NCBI GenBank assembly: GCA_030601865.1
Contig: JAUWAW010000007.1
Location: 1-32,101 of the forward strand
Direction: 5' to 3'
Source: Candidatus Nealsoniibacteriota bacterium
GTDB lineage: Bacteria; Patescibacteriota; Minisyncoccia; Minisyncoccales; JAUWAW01
Length of the DNA: 32,101 bases
In this document: positions 14,954 to 22,176 of the stretch, piece after piece
How positions within the stretch are numbered: position 1 is the first letter of the stretch
How the letters are laid out: the number at the start of each line of letters is the position of its first letter
Program-made: the position numbers and the translations under genes
The notes under the pieces: generated by a model
The model's database searches: none
Seen by the model: the letters and a program-made list of their open reading frames with translations, nothing else
Told to the model about the DNA's origin: nothing

Positions 14954-15454
14954 ATGTCTTTTTTCGATAAAATCAAAAAAGGGATAGGCGTTGAGGAGGA
15001 GGAAGAAATTAAAGAGAAAAAACCTGCTGCCGGAAGAACAAAAAAAATACCTGCCTTGCGGCAAGGCGGGCCGGCTCAAAATCCGAAAAAGCTTATCCCA
15101 AAGAAAGAAGGTTGGCCCGAGTCAGAGGGACAATTAGCCATTGATGTTTATCAAACTCCGGAGGAGATTGTTATTCAATCCACTATTGCTGGGGTAAAAG
15201 CAGAAGACCTGGATGTTTCCTTTGAGAATGATATGGTCATTATAGAAGGAAAACGAGAAAAGTTTGAGGAAGTACAAGAAAGAAATTATTTTTATCAGGA
15301 ATGCTATTGGGGGGCTTTTTCCAGAAAGATTCTTCTACCAGAGGAAGTTGATACCTCCCAAGCAACTGCCACCATGGAAAAGGGGATTTTAACCATCAGG
15401 GTGCCCCGGGCCCGAAAGCGAAAAAGAAAGAAAATCGCCATCAAAGAGGAGTAG
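14954..15454 (+). CDS. Small heat-shock protein (Hsp20/alpha-crystallin)
   Basis: A 166-residue holdase chaperone. The alpha-crystallin domain runs from about residue 55 to 155: LAIDVYQTPEEIVIQSTIAGVK, a WGAFSRKILLPEEVD segment, and KGILTIRVPRA at the usual position of the A-x-x-x-n-G-v-L motif. The N-terminal arm is lysine- and glutamate-rich (VEEEEEIKEKK) and carries a palindrome-derived stretch (PALRQGGP, DNA 15050-15070). The tail RKRKKIAIKEE has the IxI-like motif used for oligomer assembly. The substrate range cannot be told. The gene is preceded by an AGGAG box, unlike most genes here. Confidence 0.93.
   Translation: MSFFDKIKKGIGVEEEEEIKEKKPAAGRTKKIPALRQGGPAQNPKKLIPKKEGWPESEGQLAIDVYQTPEEIVIQSTIAGVKAEDLDVSFENDMVIIEGKREKFEEVQERNYFYQECYWGAFSRKILLPEEVDTSQATATMEKGILTIRVPRARKRKRKKIAIKEE
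15050..15070. repeat. Short palindrome CCTGCCTTGC / GCAAGGCGGG inside hsp20
   Basis: Arms 15050-15059 and 15061-15070 with one mismatch and a 1-nt loop. In frame, it adds PALRQGG to the N-terminal arm of Hsp20. Confidence 0.65.
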
Positions 15455-15470
15455 TCGGCCAAAAAAGCGT

Positions 15471-15497
15471 CATCCTGAGCGATAGCGAAGGATCTCA
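15471..15497. repeat. TGAGCGAAGCGAAG-type repeat, single copy
   Basis: CATCCTGAGCGATAGCGAAGG lies in the spacer after hsp20. It is the same family as 11145-11218 and 19410-19440. Confidence 0.75.
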
Positions 15498-15539
15498 TAG
15501 TAGAATTAAAGGTCGTAAGGAATTCTTTAGATTTTATTT

Positions 15540-16724
15540 ATGCAAAAATTTAAAATTATAGTTTGTGTCTTAATTCTCTCTTCTTTGGCAATCCCCTCCA
15601 ATTATGCTAAGGGACAAGGGATTCTGGATATTTTCGCCTGTTTAGGAGAAGGATTAGATCTTGTGGGAAATCTTTTCGGATGTATTGATAACATCCAAAC
15701 AGTCTGGCAAGAATGTGAAGCAAAAAAGAAGGCCTATACGGGGTACACAGAAGGTGAGATTTACTACCCGGGCAAGTGCGATAGATATCCGGAGAAAGCT
15801 GAGACGTATGTTAAAGAGGAAGAAGGTCAAGTTTCTTTCCCCAAATGTGATTTAAAATATGATTGTGATAACCCAGAATCAAAATGCGTAGAGAAGTATA
15901 CAAACTATGTTGACAAATGCAAGACAAGCTATACAAACTCTCTTGGCAAATGCAGCCAACGGTATACGACTTCTCTTGGCAAATGCCAAGATAAAGATGA
16001 AGTATACCGGAGGAAGTACGAGAGTAAAAAGGAAAAAAGCCTGGACAAATATTGTGATAAATATTGTGAAGAATGCGAAAAAAAGGAAGAAGAAATAACG
16101 AGAACAGACCTTATCACTGGAGAAACAGTAACGATAACAGTAAAAGTAAGAGAGTGTAAAAAATATGTAGAAAAGAGAGGAAAATCACTGGAAAGTAAAT
16201 TTATCAAATATCATCAAAAAACAATAGATAAATACCTTAGATATCTTGATAAGGCAGACGAGAAGAAGAAACGTTGTGATACAAAAACTAATAACAAAAA
16301 GAGTCGCTGCGATACGAGGACAATTGCACGTAAGGAATCCTGTGATGAAAGGGCTGAAAAGTTGAAAAAAAGATACCAAACAAAATACGCAGGATGTAAG
16401 ACCAAGTCCCTCCAAAAAAGAGACAAATATCTTCTCGGATATAGAAAATGCCTCGTCAAGGCTGAGATAGTCAAGGAAAAGTGCAAGATAGGGTTAACTA
16501 GAAGACGGATACGAGCAATCAGGAGATGCCTGAAAAGCATTGAACGATCTGTCAGGAGTTTTATAAAAGCCTGTGCGAGCTTTGAGGCGGCCACAAAAAT
16601 AATAGACACACAAGCTGAAGCTGCAAGACAAAACGCGGAGCAAATAGAATCAAGCGAGCAAGCCAAGATAAAGCAAAGTGAGACAAATATAGAAAAGCTA
16701 CGAGAACAGTTAGATGAGTTATAG
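15540..16724 (+). CDS. Secreted Lys/Cys-rich helical protein with a cysteine stripe, unknown function
   Basis: A 394-residue protein not recognised as any family. The N-terminus (MQKFKIIVCVLILSSLAIPS) is a signal peptide, so the product is exported. The rest is very rich in Lys, Glu, Arg and Tyr and predicted mostly helical, with 23 cysteines. Cysteines recur at 116, 127, 138 and 149, then at 246, 257, 268, 286, 304, 315, 330 and 345. The spacings are 11, 18 or 15, all combinations of 7 and 4, so they fall on one face of a helix (hendecad/heptad pattern). A beta-like insert (ITRTDLITGETVTITVKVREC) separates the two runs. The C-terminal 60 residues (QAEAARQNAEQIESSEQ to the end) form a cysteine-free coiled coil. 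It may be a disulfide-stapled fibre or surface filament. A clear terminator follows. Confidence 0.85.
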   Translation: MQKFKIIVCVLILSSLAIPSNYAKGQGILDIFACLGEGLDLVGNLFGCIDNIQTVWQECEAKKKAYTGYTEGEIYYPGKCDRYPEKAETYVKEEEGQVSFPKCDLKYDCDNPESKCVEKYTNYVDKCKTSYTNSLGKCSQRYTTSLGKCQDKDEVYRRKYESKKEKSLDKYCDKYCEECEKKEEEITRTDLITGETVTITVKVRECKKYVEKRGKSLESKFIKYHQKTIDKYLRYLDKADEKKKRCDTKTNNKKSRCDTRTIARKESCDERAEKLKKRYQTKYAGCKTKSLQKRDKYLLGYRKCLVKAEIVKEKCKIGLTRRRIRAIRRCLKSIERSVRSFIKACASFEAATKIIDTQAEAARQNAEQIESSEQAKIKQSETNIEKLREQLDEL

Positions 16725-16730
16725 AAGAAC

Positions 16731-16763
16731 AAAAACTACCGAGGTCATTCCTCGGTAGTTTTT
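16731..16763. terminator. Bidirectional rho-independent terminator
   Basis: AAAAACTACCGAGG (16731-16744) pairs with CCTCGGTAGTTTTT (16750-16763), loop TCATT. It ends both the Cys-stripe gene and the tRNA-Leu transcript. Confidence 0.9.
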
Positions 16764-16768
16764 GTTTG

Positions 16769-16850
16769 TGCGGACGGTGGGACTCGAACCCACAAACCTT
16801 TCGGCATAGGATCCTAAATCCTAAGTGTTTCCCAATTTCACCACGTCCGC
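16769..16850 (-). tRNA. tRNA-Leu (UAG)
   Basis: An 82-nt class II tRNA on the minus strand. Acceptor GCGGACG/CGTCCGC with discriminator A. The anticodon stem TAGGA/TCCTA encloses loop TTTAGGA, giving anticodon UAG. The long variable arm is TGCCGAAAGGTT. The T arm is GTGGG-TTCGAGT-CCCAC. CCA is not encoded. Confidence 0.95.
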
Positions 16851-16857
16851 AAGATTC

Positions 16858-17004
16858 ACCCCCACACCAAACCGGGCAAGGGCTAAATTATAATGATGTT
16901 CAAAGCCGATAGGCGGTTTCGCCCCCACCACCAAATTCTGGTGTGGGGGCTTCGCCTCTCGTCCATCAACGTTCAATGGCCGTCGCTGGGTTTGGTATGG
17001 GGGT
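16858..17004. repeat. Large nested inverted repeat (cruciform-like)
   Basis: Outer arms 16858-16877 and 16985-17004 are near-perfect 20-nt complements. Inside lies a second hairpin of 16921-16933 with 16939-16950 (GCCCCCACCACCA / TGGTGTGGGGGC). The arm words CCCCCACACCA also frame the insert in pilB at 19852-19927. No gene fits in this spacer. Confidence 0.8.
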
Positions 17005-17040
17005 AAACAAAACAAGAGAGCAAGCGCCTTCGCTCTCTTG
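17005..17040 (-). terminator. Terminator of the T4SS_pilin-like gene cluster
   Basis: On the minus strand CAAGAGAGC (17032-17040) pairs with GCTCTCTTG (17013-17021) and is followed by TTTTGTTT (17005-17012). It lies 30 nt after the stop of the last cluster gene. Confidence 0.75.
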
Positions 17041-17069
17041 CTGTTATTTCAAAAGCAATGTGTCCGGCT

Positions 17070-17504
17070 CTATTTCTTTATAATCTGCGTAACTATTCTG
17101 ACTAGTCCTCTGGAGATAAAAGCAACAATCACACCCACCAAGGCCCAGATAAGTTTATTGCGCGCAGCGGTTACTTTTTCTGGGTCTCCACCAGAAAGAA
17201 CAAATCCGAAAGCACCCCAGATGATAAACAGAGCAGCCACCACTAACAAAATAACAAATATCCAATCAGCAATGGTATAAACTCTGTCCAAAAGGCAGCA
17301 GGCCTCAATGTTACACTCTCCCCCTTTCTGACAATTCGTAACATCGCCCGGACTCTCCGGATCCGGCATATTTGCCGTGCATCCCTTTACATCATGCACC
17401 ATAGTGCAAGGAGCCAAGCCACCCGGCACTTCCTCCTGAGCCAGAGCCAGTATTGGAGTAGCCAAAACCACACCTAAAATCAAAATTGAAAGAACCTTTT
17501 TCAT
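17070..17504 (-). CDS. T4SS_pilin-like small membrane protein with Cys-rich ectodomain
   Basis: A 144-residue protein. A signal peptide (MKKVLSILILGVVLATPILALA) is followed by an acidic, cysteine-rich segment of about 45 residues (CTMVHDVKGC, NCQKGGECNIEACC). Then come two hydrophobic helices, IADWIFVILLVVAALFIIWGAF and LIWALVGVIVAFISRGLV, separated by the loop SGGDPEKVTAARNK. This two-helix/G-G-x-P-E core matches the T4SS_pilin/VirB2-like family common in CPR genomes. VirB2-type proteins form conjugation or DNA-transfer pili, but whether CPR members do so is not established. It is nearly identical in layout to the next gene (17542-17988), so the pair arose by duplication. Confidence 0.8.
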   Translation of the reverse strand: MKKVLSILILGVVLATPILALAQEEVPGGLAPCTMVHDVKGCTANMPDPESPGDVTNCQKGGECNIEACCLLDRVYTIADWIFVILLVVAALFIIWGAFGFVLSGGDPEKVTAARNKLIWALVGVIVAFISRGLVRIVTQIIKK

Positions 17505-17541
17505 AATAAATTTTTCCTAGGTTTTTCCGACCTTTTCAAAA

Positions 17542-17988
17542 TTATTTAGCAATAATCTGGGTGATTATCCTCACCAAGCCACGGGAGATAAAAGCAACAA
17601 TCACACCCACCAAAGCCCAGATGAGCTTGTTGCGAGCTGAGGTTATCTTTTCTGGATCTCCTTTGGAAAGCACGAAATCAAAAGCGCCCCAGATGACAAA
17701 CATACCAGCCACCACTAACAAAATAACAAATATCCAATCAGCAATGGTATAGACCTTATCCATCAGGCAACAGACTTCAACGTTACAACTTTCCGTCCCT
17801 GCCTTTTTACTACAATCTGTTTCTTCATCTGGGTCATCAGGGTCTGTCATATCCTCGTCACACCCCTTTACCTCATGCTTCATCTCACAAGGAGATAGTC
17901 CTTCGGGTAATCCATCCTGAGCCAAAGTAACCACGGGCACAGCCAAGATACTGGCCAAAATCAAAATTGTGATAAATTTTTTCATCAT
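17542..17988 (-). CDS. T4SS_pilin-like small membrane protein with Cys-rich ectodomain
   Basis: A 148-residue paralogue of the 17070-17504 product. Signal peptide MMKKFITILILASILAVPVVTLA, then an ectodomain with six or more cysteines (CEMKHEVKGC, DCSKKAGTESCNVEVCC), then IADWIFVILLVVAGMFVIWGAF, the loop SKGDPEKITSARNK and LIWALVGVIVAFISRGLV. The membrane part is almost unchanged between the copies while the acidic ectodomain has diverged, which suggests different partners or surface roles. The two genes are 37 nt apart, on the same strand, and probably co-transcribed with the other two members. Confidence 0.8.
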   Translation of the reverse strand: MMKKFITILILASILAVPVVTLAQDGLPEGLSPCEMKHEVKGCDEDMTDPDDPDEETDCSKKAGTESCNVEVCCLMDKVYTIADWIFVILLVVAGMFVIWGAFDFVLSKGDPEKITSARNKLIWALVGVIVAFISRGLVRIITQIIAK

Positions 17989-18037
17989 AATACTTATTTG
18001 GTTTTTTTACCGACCCTTCTACTGGTCTTTTCTCCTG

Positions 18038-18367
18038 TCATTCAAATATCTCTGTTACCAACGTCACTAGCCCCCTAGCTAATAAAGCTACTGCTATACC
18101 AACTAGGGCCCAAACTATCATTCTCTTTGCTTTACCCAATTGCTCTGGAGAGCCCCCGGCAGTGACAAATAGATAACCTGCTATAACAAGGATAATTACT
18201 GCCAACGCCATGAGAATTGAGAAAAGGTATGTGCCAATGGTTGCAAATAACGCTTCAAGATCTAGCTCTAGCTCAGGTAATTCTTCTTCCTCATATATTT
18301 GGGCAAAACTTAAAACAGGCGTCAGTAAAATGCTTCCCAGCAATAAAATTAATAAAGCTTTTTTCAT
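18038..18367 (-). CDS. T4SS_pilin-like small membrane protein
   Basis: A 109-residue member of the same family without the cysteine segment. Signal peptide MKKALLILLLGSILLTPVLSFA, a short acidic stretch (EEEELPELELDLEAL), then a helix (LFSILMALAVIILVIAGYLFVTA), the loop GGSPEQLGKAKR and MIVWALVGIAVALLARGLVTLV. The size and layout are close to VirB2-type pilins after processing. Of the four it is the best candidate for a simple filament subunit, but no assembly genes (VirB4, VirB6) are in the window. Confidence 0.8.
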   Translation of the reverse strand: MKKALLILLLGSILLTPVLSFAQIYEEEELPELELDLEALFATIGTYLFSILMALAVIILVIAGYLFVTAGGSPEQLGKAKRMIVWALVGIAVALLARGLVTLVTEIFE

Positions 18368-18425
18368 TTTTTCTTTTTCTGAATTTATTGAACGACCTTT
18401 TTGACTTAATTTTACAAAGTAAAAT

Positions 18426-18782
18426 TTACGGGCCCACTCCTAATATCTCCTCTCGAAGAAAAGTAATTAAACCCTTTGATAATAAAATAACACTAAATCC
18501 AATCAATGTCCATACAATGATTTTTTTACCTCGACTAACATATTCTGGCCTGCCCCCGGAGAAAAGGAAAAAATATGCCCCGATAACTATCATTAGAGGG
18601 GCAACCCATAAGGCAACGACATAGATAAAGTTAATAATCGCATCAACCAATTCCTGAAATGTCTCTGCCTCTAAGGGATTTTCAATTTCAATGCTCTCCC
18701 CCGCTCCCGGCACAGCCAAAAGCAAACTGGACAGAATTAAGACAAGAAATATCCGTTTGAAAATTGAAAATTGAAAATTCAT
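18426..18782 (-). CDS. T4SS_pilin-like small membrane protein
   Basis: A 118-residue family member, first in the four-gene cluster. A signal-like hydrophobic N-terminus (FLVLILSSLLLAVPGAG) is followed by an acidic linker, IINFIYVVALWVAPLMIVIGAYFFLFS, the loop GGRPEYVSRGKK and IIVWTLIGFSVILLSKGLITFL. The first eight residues (MNFQFSIF) are encoded by the same GAAAATT word that fills the spacer upstream, so the start may have been shaped by repeat growth; the true N-terminus could be a few residues shorter. Confidence 0.78.
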   Translation of the reverse strand: MNFQFSIFKRIFLVLILSSLLLAVPGAGESIEIENPLEAETFQELVDAIINFIYVVALWVAPLMIVIGAYFFLFSGGRPEYVSRGKKIIVWTLIGFSVILLSKGLITFLREEILGVGP

Positions 18783-18820
18783 TGTAAATTGAAAATTGAA
18801 AATTGAAAATTATTACTATC
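18783..18820. repeat. Tandem ATTGAAAATT words
   Basis: The spacer upstream of the T4SS_pilin-like cluster is four or more copies of AAATTGAAAATT. The same word fills parts of 19369-19576 and runs into the first codons of both flanking genes. Confidence 0.6.
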
Positions 18821-18828
18821 ATTATACC

Positions 18829-19368
18829 CTATTCTTTAATTAACACCAATCCCCAGTGGTAAATGCCTGCTTTGAATTCTTTTTTCAGCTCAAAACCCTG
18901 TTCTTCAGCCAGTTTTTTCGTTTCTTCAGCAGAAACCCTGTCTTCTTTGGGACCCAAGGGCGTCTCTTTCAGCCAATCCACAACCAAAACCTGAGCTCCT
19001 TTTTTCAAAACCCTTTTTATTTCTTTAAGTATAGCAGATTTATCTTCAATCTGAAAGAAAAGATTGGTGGCTAAAACCAAATCTAAAGAATGGTTTTTGA
19101 GAGTAGAACCCTTTTCCCTTTCTAAATCCGCAGTAATCGTTTTAATATTAGAAATCTTTTCCAATTTAGCCCTGCTCTGAAGCACTGAAAGTGGCTCTTC
19201 CAATATATCTAAGCCATAAACCAGACCATAAACCTTGCCCTTTTTTAATCTCTTGGCCAAGGGAATGGTCCAGCCGCCCGAGCCACAACCAAAATCCGCG
19301 GCCGTCATATCTGGCCAAAGCGCGAGTTCACCAAGTATTTTATCTGGGTTTAGGAAACCAACAGTCAT
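18829..19368 (-). CDS. Class I SAM-dependent methyltransferase
   Basis: A 179-residue Rossmann-fold methyltransferase. Motif I is AADFGCGSGGWTIPLA, followed by the acidic residue of motif II in GLDILEE. LDLVLATNLFFQIEDK fits motif IV and LKKGAQVLVVDW motif V. The substrate cannot be inferred; it resembles the UbiE/Methyltransf_11 group in length and order. The start at 19368 (MTVGFLNPDKIL) is preferred, since the upstream ATG at 19395 would add nine residues (MIENCKLKI) encoded by repeat words. In YGLVYGLDILEE the segment YGLV is doubled relative to the usual YGLDI, a small insertion. It follows pilB after a 208-nt repeat-filled spacer. Confidence 0.85.
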   Translation of the reverse strand: MTVGFLNPDKILGELALWPDMTAADFGCGSGGWTIPLAKRLKKGKVYGLVYGLDILEEPLSVLQSRAKLEKISNIKTITADLEREKGSTLKNHSLDLVLATNLFFQIEDKSAILKEIKRVLKKGAQVLVVDWLKETPLGPKEDRVSAEETKKLAEEQGFELKKEFKAGIYHWGLVLIKE

Positions 19369-19576
19369 AATTTTCAATTTACAATTTTCAATCAAATCCC
19401 AATTTTCAATGAGATCCTTCGCTTCGCTCAGGATGACAGCGAAACTGTCAGTTTGAAAATTGAAAATTAGGTCATTGAAAATTTACCCCGTTAAATAATT
19501 TGCTGCGCAAATTAAAAATCTTTGATTTTTATTTAACGGGGTGAATTGTAAATTGGTACTTGAAAATTGGAAATTA
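19369..19576. repeat. Composite repeat spacer
   Basis: This gene-free stretch holds three repeat types: AATTTTCAATTT words at both ends, a TGAGCGAAGCGAAG-type unit (about 19410-19440), and a branched palindrome (19485-19543) whose outer arms ACCCCGTTAAATA / TATTTAACGGGGT enclose two small hairpins (AATTTGC..GCAAATT and AAAAATC..GATTTTT). Confidence 0.8.
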
Positions 19577-21355
19577 TTACTCCTCTGTTACTCTCAGCAC
19601 TTCCTCAATCGTGGTAATGCCGTCTAATGCTTTCAAAATGCCATCCTGTTTCATGGTGAGCATTCCCTGACGAACCATCTCTTGGGCAATTCCCTTTTCA
19701 GTGACGCCTTCCAAAATAAGGTCAGACAGCTCATCGGTCATGGCTAAGGCCTCAAATATCCCAATTTGACCAATAAAGCCAATGTCGGCACATTTTCTAC
19801 AACCCTGAGCCTGATAAATGTAAAGAGGCTTGGGGGGTTTGATTCCTTTTACCCCCACACCAGAAGGGGGGCTGGCTTCGCCAATTTTAGCGCCTTTGGC
19901 GCTCTGCCCCCGTTTGGTGTGGGGGTGAAGTTCTTTCAAAATCCAATCGCGAATTTCTTTTTTTGGTTTCACCTTTTTTCTACAATGAGGACACAATTCT
20001 CTTAGCAATCTCTGGGCTATGGCACAGCTCAAAGTGGGAAGAATTAAATAAGGTCGGATTCCTAAATCTATCAAGCGAGGGATGACCCCCAGAACATCAG
20101 TGGTATGTAAGGTAGACAAAACAATATGACCGGTCAGAGCAGCATGGATGGCCAAAGAGGCGGTTTCCTCATCTCGGATTTCCCCCACCATAATGATGTC
20201 AGGGTCTTGACGCAAAACATGACGGAGACCAGTGGCAAAGTCATAGCCAATTTCTGGCCTCACTTGGGACTGATTAACTCCTTCTATAAAGTACTCTACC
20301 GGGTCTTCCAGGGTAACAAGATTTACTCCTTCTTTATTTAATCTCCTCATCATAGCGTATAGAGTGGTGGTCTTGCCACAGCCGGTGGGACCGGTAGCCA
20401 AAATGAGTCCAAAGGGTTTTTTGATGGCTTTTTCTGTTGCTTCAAGGTTCTTCCTTGCCAAACCCAGTTTTTCAAAAGGCTTCAAACCCACGCTCGGATC
20501 AAGTACCCTGATAGCTACTTTCTCTCCCAAGGTAGTGGGAAAGGTAGAGACCCGAAAATCAATCTCCTTATCCTCAACTTTAGTAGTAAATCGGCCATCT
20601 TGGGGAATTCTGGTCTCATCAATTCTAAGATTAGAAAGAATCTTAACTCTGGCTACCACTGCTGGATGTATCCTTATGGGCAAAAGGATGGAAGAATGTA
20701 AAATCCCCAGCAGGCGAAAACGGATTCTTAACTTTTCTTTGGTTGGCTCAATATGAATATCGGACGCCTTCCCTTCTACGGCGTGCCGCAAGAGAACAGC
20801 CATCACTTTGCTAATGGGCGCTTCCTCTACCAATCTCTCAAATTCAGCTGGAGTAGGAGGACGTTTCTCAATTTTTTCAGCCTGTATCTCCACCTCCAGT
20901 TCTTCCAAAGCTTTCTTCACCTCTCTTTTAAGAGAACGATATTTTTTGAACAGATTCTTATGGTCAGATAAGCTAATCAAGCAAATTTTATAAGAGAATT
21001 TACCCTGACGGGCTAAAAACTTCAAGGCCTCCTGGACTTTAAGGTCTTCAGGATAAACCATACCCACCTCTAAAACATTATCTTTTAAGGATATGGGTAT
21101 CATCTGATAAAATCTGGCTGACTCTTCGGGAATGAATTCTAAGGTCTTGAGGGGTATTTCTTCCAAGGCAACTTCTTTTAAGGGAATTTTTAAATTTTCG
21201 CTTTTTAAGCCAAATAAAAAACCTTCAGAAGCAATTCTTTTTTCCAAAAGAACCTCTTCTTCTCTCCTCCCAGAACTTTTAATTTCAAACTCAAGAGAAG
21301 TGGCTTTCTCCTTGTCTAAGACTCCTTTTTTAACTAATTGTTGTATAAGAGTCAT
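19577..21355 (-). CDS. pilB: Type IV pilus extension ATPase PilB (copy 2) with a palindrome insert
   Basis: A 592-residue GspE/PilB ATPase. Walker A is GPTGCGKTTT (322-331), Asp box LVTLEDPVEYF, Walker B IIMVGEIRD (387-395) and His box HIVLSTLHTTDV. The zinc site is CPHC (455-458) and CRKC (519-522). Between these pairs, residues about 478-505 (HTKRGQSAKGAKIGEASPPSGVGVKG) are encoded by a nested inverted repeat at 19852-19927; removing it gives a spacing closer to other PilB proteins. The N-terminal domain differs from copy 1, so the two ATPases are old paralogues. Its ATG directly follows the TAA of the PilP-like gene, indicating coupling with pilN/O/P-like genes. It is probably the motor of the main pilus, opposed by PilT. 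Confidence 0.95.
   Translation of the reverse strand: MTLIQQLVKKGVLDKEKATSLEFEIKSSGRREEEVLLEKRIASEGFLFGLKSENLKIPLKEVALEEIPLKTLEFIPEESARFYQMIPISLKDNVLEVGMVYPEDLKVQEALKFLARQGKFSYKICLISLSDHKNLFKKYRSLKREVKKALEELEVEIQAEKIEKRPPTPAEFERLVEEAPISKVMAVLLRHAVEGKASDIHIEPTKEKLRIRFRLLGILHSSILLPIRIHPAVVARVKILSNLRIDETRIPQDGRFTTKVEDKEIDFRVSTFPTTLGEKVAIRVLDPSVGLKPFEKLGLARKNLEATEKAIKKPFGLILATGPTGCGKTTTLYAMMRRLNKEGVNLVTLEDPVEYFIEGVNQSQVRPEIGYDFATGLRHVLRQDPDIIMVGEIRDEETASLAIHAALTGHIVLSTLHTTDVLGVIPRLIDLGIRPYLILPTLSCAIAQRLLRELCPHCRKKVKPKKEIRDWILKELHPHTKRGQSAKGAKIGEASPPSGVGVKGIKPPKPLYIYQAQGCRKCADIGFIGQIGIFEALAMTDELSDLILEGVTEKGIAQEMVRQGMLTMKQDGILKALDGITTIEEVLRVTEE
19852..19927. repeat. Nested inverted repeat inside pilB copy 2
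   Basis: Outer arms 19852-19863 and 19916-19927 (ACCCCCACACCA / TGGTGTGGGGGT) are exact. Inside are AGGGGGGC / GCCCCC and AGCGCC..GGCGCT. The outer arms match the cruciform at 16858-17004. Confidence 0.85.
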
Positions 21356-21646
21356 TTAATATGGTAAGAATGGGTTTTCCCTTCCAATCTCTTCCTCGGG
21401 AAGTTTAGTTTCTTCAAATGGCTTAATCTCTTCAAAAGGCTCAAGTTCCTTTAAGAAAGAACTCTCCAATATCTCAAAATTTATTTTTACTTCCCTTTTA
21501 GGTTTAAAAACCTCTTCTGGAGAAGGAGGTGCTTCCTTTTTCCTAAATCCCAGCCAAAGAATAAGCGCGATAATTAAAAGCACCACGATGAAAACCAAGA
21601 TTAGATATCTTTGTATTTTTTTCTTTTGTAAAAAAGTAATAGCCAT
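21356..21646 (-). CDS. PilP-like single-pass T4P protein
   Basis: A 96-residue bitopic protein. One transmembrane helix (about residues 13-34, YLILVFIVVLLIIALILWLGF) is followed by a Pro/Glu/Lys-rich stretch and the C-terminal GRENPFLPY. The short x-NPF-x-P motif is like the RxPF segment before the PilP beta-domain, but no beta-domain follows, so the PilP label rests mainly on gene order (pilN, pilO, this gene, pilB). It starts 1 nt after the pilO stop and ends directly at the pilB start. It may be a minimal inner-membrane partner of PilO. Not recognised by motif alone. Confidence 0.7.
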   Translation of the reverse strand: MAITFLQKKKIQRYLILVFIVVLLIIALILWLGFRKKEAPPSPEEVFKPKREVKINFEILESSFLKELEPFEEIKPFEETKLPEEEIGRENPFLPY

Positions 21647-21647
21647 T

Positions 21648-22163
21648 TTAATAACTGTGCATTTTTACATTCACACTAAAATCAAAAATCTCTCCTTTGG
21701 GCGGCAGGGAAAAGGCAAGCGATGTTACTCCAATCAATCGGGCTGATTTTTGCAAAGTGGCCAGAAAATTTTTGAAAGATGGATAAGAACCCACTACTGA
21801 AAGTGAAATCTTAATCTCTCGCCCTGAAATTTTTTCTGAGGTTGTGATAGCAGCAGGGTTTATTGATTTTAAAACTAAACCGTTTTGAGAACTTGCTTTT
21901 TGGAAATAACCAAATAAAGCTGGTAAATTGGGAGAGGGGGGAAGAGCCGAATTGATTTTTTGTAGTTCCTGAGTATATTCTTTTAAGTTCTGGGAAGCCT
22001 CTTCAAGGTCTGATAAATATTTTTCTTGATATTCAAGCTCCTGGCTTTTTTTCTTAATTTCTTGTTGTAGTTCTTTCAACTCTTTATATCTCGGCCCAAT
22101 CAAAACAACTCCAAGGATAAGGGTAATAATAAGACATATGACAACGATGGAGTAACGAGACAT
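21648..22163 (-). CDS. pilO: Type IV pilus alignment protein PilO
   Basis: A 171-residue bitopic protein. An N-terminal transmembrane helix (about 4-23, YSIVVICLIITLILGVVLIG) is followed by a coiled coil (about 27-72, YKELKELQQEIKKKSQELEYQEK) and an alpha/beta ferredoxin-like domain (LPALFGYFQKASSQNGLVLKSI ... VVGSYPSFKNFLATLQKSARLIGV). This is the PilO layout. PilO pairs with PilN in the periplasmic-side alignment complex that links PilM and the platform with the rest of the pilus machine. It is separated from the PilN-like gene by a 68-bp repeat array. Confidence 0.88.
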   Translation of the reverse strand: MSRYSIVVICLIITLILGVVLIGPRYKELKELQQEIKKKSQELEYQEKYLSDLEEASQNLKEYTQELQKINSALPPSPNLPALFGYFQKASSQNGLVLKSINPAAITTSEKISGREIKISLSVVGSYPSFKNFLATLQKSARLIGVTSLAFSLPPKGEIFDFSVNVKMHSY

Positions 22164-22176
22164 AATTCGTAGGGCT

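Noticed and set aside
16214-16732. A 172-codon antisense frame opposite the Cys-stripe gene
   Set aside because: It is a shadow of the Lys-rich coding sequence: no start signal, and low-complexity Phe/Leu/Ser/Cys composition expected from the complement of Lys/Arg codons. The plus strand has a signal peptide and terminator.
16858-17004. Small RNA or riboswitch in the gene-free stretch after tRNA-Leu
   Set aside because: The strong structure is fully explained by nested repeat arms shared with the pilB insert; no known riboswitch core was seen.
19485-19543. Integron attC-like site (GTTAAAT ... ATTTAAC around inner hairpins)
   Set aside because: The two motifs match the core patterns, but their order is reversed compared with attC on both strands, and no integrase or cassette-like genes are near.
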